DNA from: an uncultured Bacillota bacterium
GTDB taxonomy: Bacteria > Bacillota > Clostridia > Oscillospirales > Oscillospiraceae
Reading direction: 5' to 3'
DNA: 28,629 nucleotides
NCBI GenBank assembly: GCA_947383275.1
Contig: CANDCW010000027.1
Coordinates: 1 to 28,629 of the forward strand
Position 1 is the stretch's first letter, and every line of letters starts with the position of its first letter. The notes under the pieces are model-generated. The model was not told the DNA's origin, searched no databases, and saw only the letters and a list, made by a program, of their open reading frames with translations. The position numbers and the translations under genes are program-made. Of this stretch, positions 27,848 through 28,629 are shown piece after piece.

Positions 27848-28629
27848 TTATCGGAACTCCCGTTCAAATCCACGGGCAAAGATGGGGTCGATATCAAAGA
27901 CGGCCCGGTCGCCGGCGGAGCACTTCAGACTGGTGACATTGAGCAGCGTCTCGGTGGCGCCGATAGGGCCGAGGACCCTCGCCTTCTGGTCCCCCAACCA
28001 GACGGTGCGCTTTTTTGCCCTGCGCCACCGGGCCCAGAGGGCCCAGAAGCCGGCCTCCCGGGGACGGGCCACGCCAAAGCCGTTCTGGTAGCCCACAGGC
28101 AGTACCGCCACCCGGGTGGGCTTTTTCAGGATGATGGGTTTGTCGGTCCCCACCGAGTGGCCCTTGGGCAGCCAGCGGACCTCGGACAGGGGCGCTTCGC
28201 CGTAGCCCACGGTTTTCAGCCGGTCGTCCCGGGTGCGGCGGCACCGGCCTAGAATGGCCGAACCGGCCCGGACGCCGTCCAGGCGGGCGCTGTCGTTATG
28301 GAGCAGGGCGAAGGAGCCGGCGGCGTGGACGGTGCCTGTCTCGAACCCGGCGGAATGTATGGTGTCCATCACCTGGCGGAACTGGTCCAGCTGGCGGGCG
28401 GACTCCGGGTCCCCCGCCCTCATGGCGTGAAGCTGGGTGTAGATGCCCTCCAGCGCCACATTGGGCAGGGAGCGGTAGGCCAGCAGGATTTTTTCCGGTT
28501 CACTGACCAGAAACCCGCCAAAGCCCATCCCCGTGTCCACCTGGATGTGGGCGCAGGCTACGGTGGACCGGTTTTCCGCCAGGGCGTTGAGGGCCAGGCC
28601 GGTATCCACCGAGGAGATGGTGCACACCA
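27848..28629 (-). CDS. Alanine-racemase-like PLP protein lacking the usual catalytic tyrosine (N-terminus beyond window)
   Basis: About 260 C-terminal residues are visible; the PLP lysine lies beyond the right edge. Fold-III features are HIQVDTGMGFGGF, GIYTQLHAMRAGDP, HAAGSFALLHND, RLDGVRAGSAILGR (PLP phosphate region) and VAVLPVGYQNGFGV, with a C-terminal beta-domain (VWLGDQKARVLGPIGATETL). In standard alanine racemases the second base is the tyrosine of a VGYG motif about 20 residues before VGYADG; here that place reads VGTD. The usual GRICMD is also changed to GPIGAT. The protein may be a racemase with another mechanism, a decarboxylase-like relative or a binding protein. It ends 17 bp before the ATP-grasp gene, in the same operon. 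Confidence 0.8.
   Translation of the reverse strand, partial: VCTISSVDTGLALNALAENRSTVACAHIQVDTGMGFGGFLVSEPEKILLAYRSLPNVALEGIYTQLHAMRAGDPESARQLDQFRQVMDTIHSAGFETGTVHAAGSFALLHNDSARLDGVRAGSAILGRCRRTRDDRLKTVGYGEAPLSEVRWLPKGHSVGTDKPIILKKPTRVAVLPVGYQNGFGVARPREAGFWALWARWRRAKKRTVWLGDQKARVLGPIGATETLLNVTSLKCSAGDRAVFDIDPIFARGFEREFR

Noticed and set aside
1..28629. tRNA, rRNA, CRISPR, insertion sequence or riboswitch
   Set aside because: No cloverleaf, spaced repeats, transposase motif or known aptamer core was recognised by eye; a covariance-model scan would be the decisive test.

Overview
The window looks like a chromosomal stretch of a GC-rich anaerobic Firmicute, most likely Oscillospiraceae (Flavonifractor / Pseudoflavonifractor / Intestinimonas type). 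The reasons are strong GGAGG ribosome binding sites, TTGACA/TATAAT promoters with 17-bp spacers, short U-tailed terminators, a glmU-prs-pth gene order that echoes the Bacillus spoVG-glmU-prs-ctc-pth locus, a butyrate-type thiolase, rubrerythrin, a YtrA-type GntR regulator and a G5/LysM/M23 cell-wall hydrolase. The genus is an inference. No rRNA, tRNA, CRISPR array or insertion sequence was seen.

Layout, left to right. (1) 1-5.3 kb: a left-truncated M23 murein hydrolase with a WalR-like box in its leader, a 95-aa single-pass membrane protein, typA/bipA, rubrerythrin, and a small AT-rich island holding an XRE regulator divergent from a 46-aa coiled-coil protein across a palindromic operator. 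(2) 5.3-10.7 kb: housekeeping genes pncB, secG, an MBL-fold hydrolase, mnmG and tadA. (3) 10.66-11.18 kb: no protein gene, but two tandem paralogous small-RNA units (promoter, about 82 nt, intrinsic terminator) followed by a hairpin-rich segment. (4) 11.2-15.8 kb: thiolase, then a GntR/ATPase/permease ABC operon with its own palindromic operator. (5) 15.9-19.6 kb: a proline operon proC-proB-(LysE exporter)-proA. A fragment of a LysR regulator lies antisense in the 3' end of proB, the remains of a LysR/LysE cassette. (6) 19.7-22.8 kb: an HD-domain protein, a stand-alone GlmU acetyltransferase half, prs and pth. (7) 22.8-23.3 kb: an AT-rich island with two divergent ribbon-helix-helix microproteins (49 and 56 aa) sharing operator repeats. 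(8) 23.3-28.6 kb (minus strand, cut by the right edge): a tightly packed cluster read as alanine-racemase-like protein, D-aspartate-ligase-type ATP-grasp enzyme, Asp/Glu racemase, a 44-aa peptide ending in Cys-Cys, and a fusion of a MurE-type Mur ligase with a complete ArgB-type kinase.

The most unusual systems are the last cluster and the tandem small RNAs. The cluster joins two ATP-dependent ligases, an acyl kinase and two racemase folds around a tiny peptide. The parts argue for D-Asp-containing peptide synthesis, either a non-standard peptidoglycan branch or a peptide-scaffold pathway; the sequence alone does not decide between them. The small RNAs carry unpaired CCUCC/UCCUC stretches that could pair with Shine-Dalgarno sequences, and TGTWAH repeats in their promoters, an architecture like the CiaR-controlled csRNAs of streptococci.
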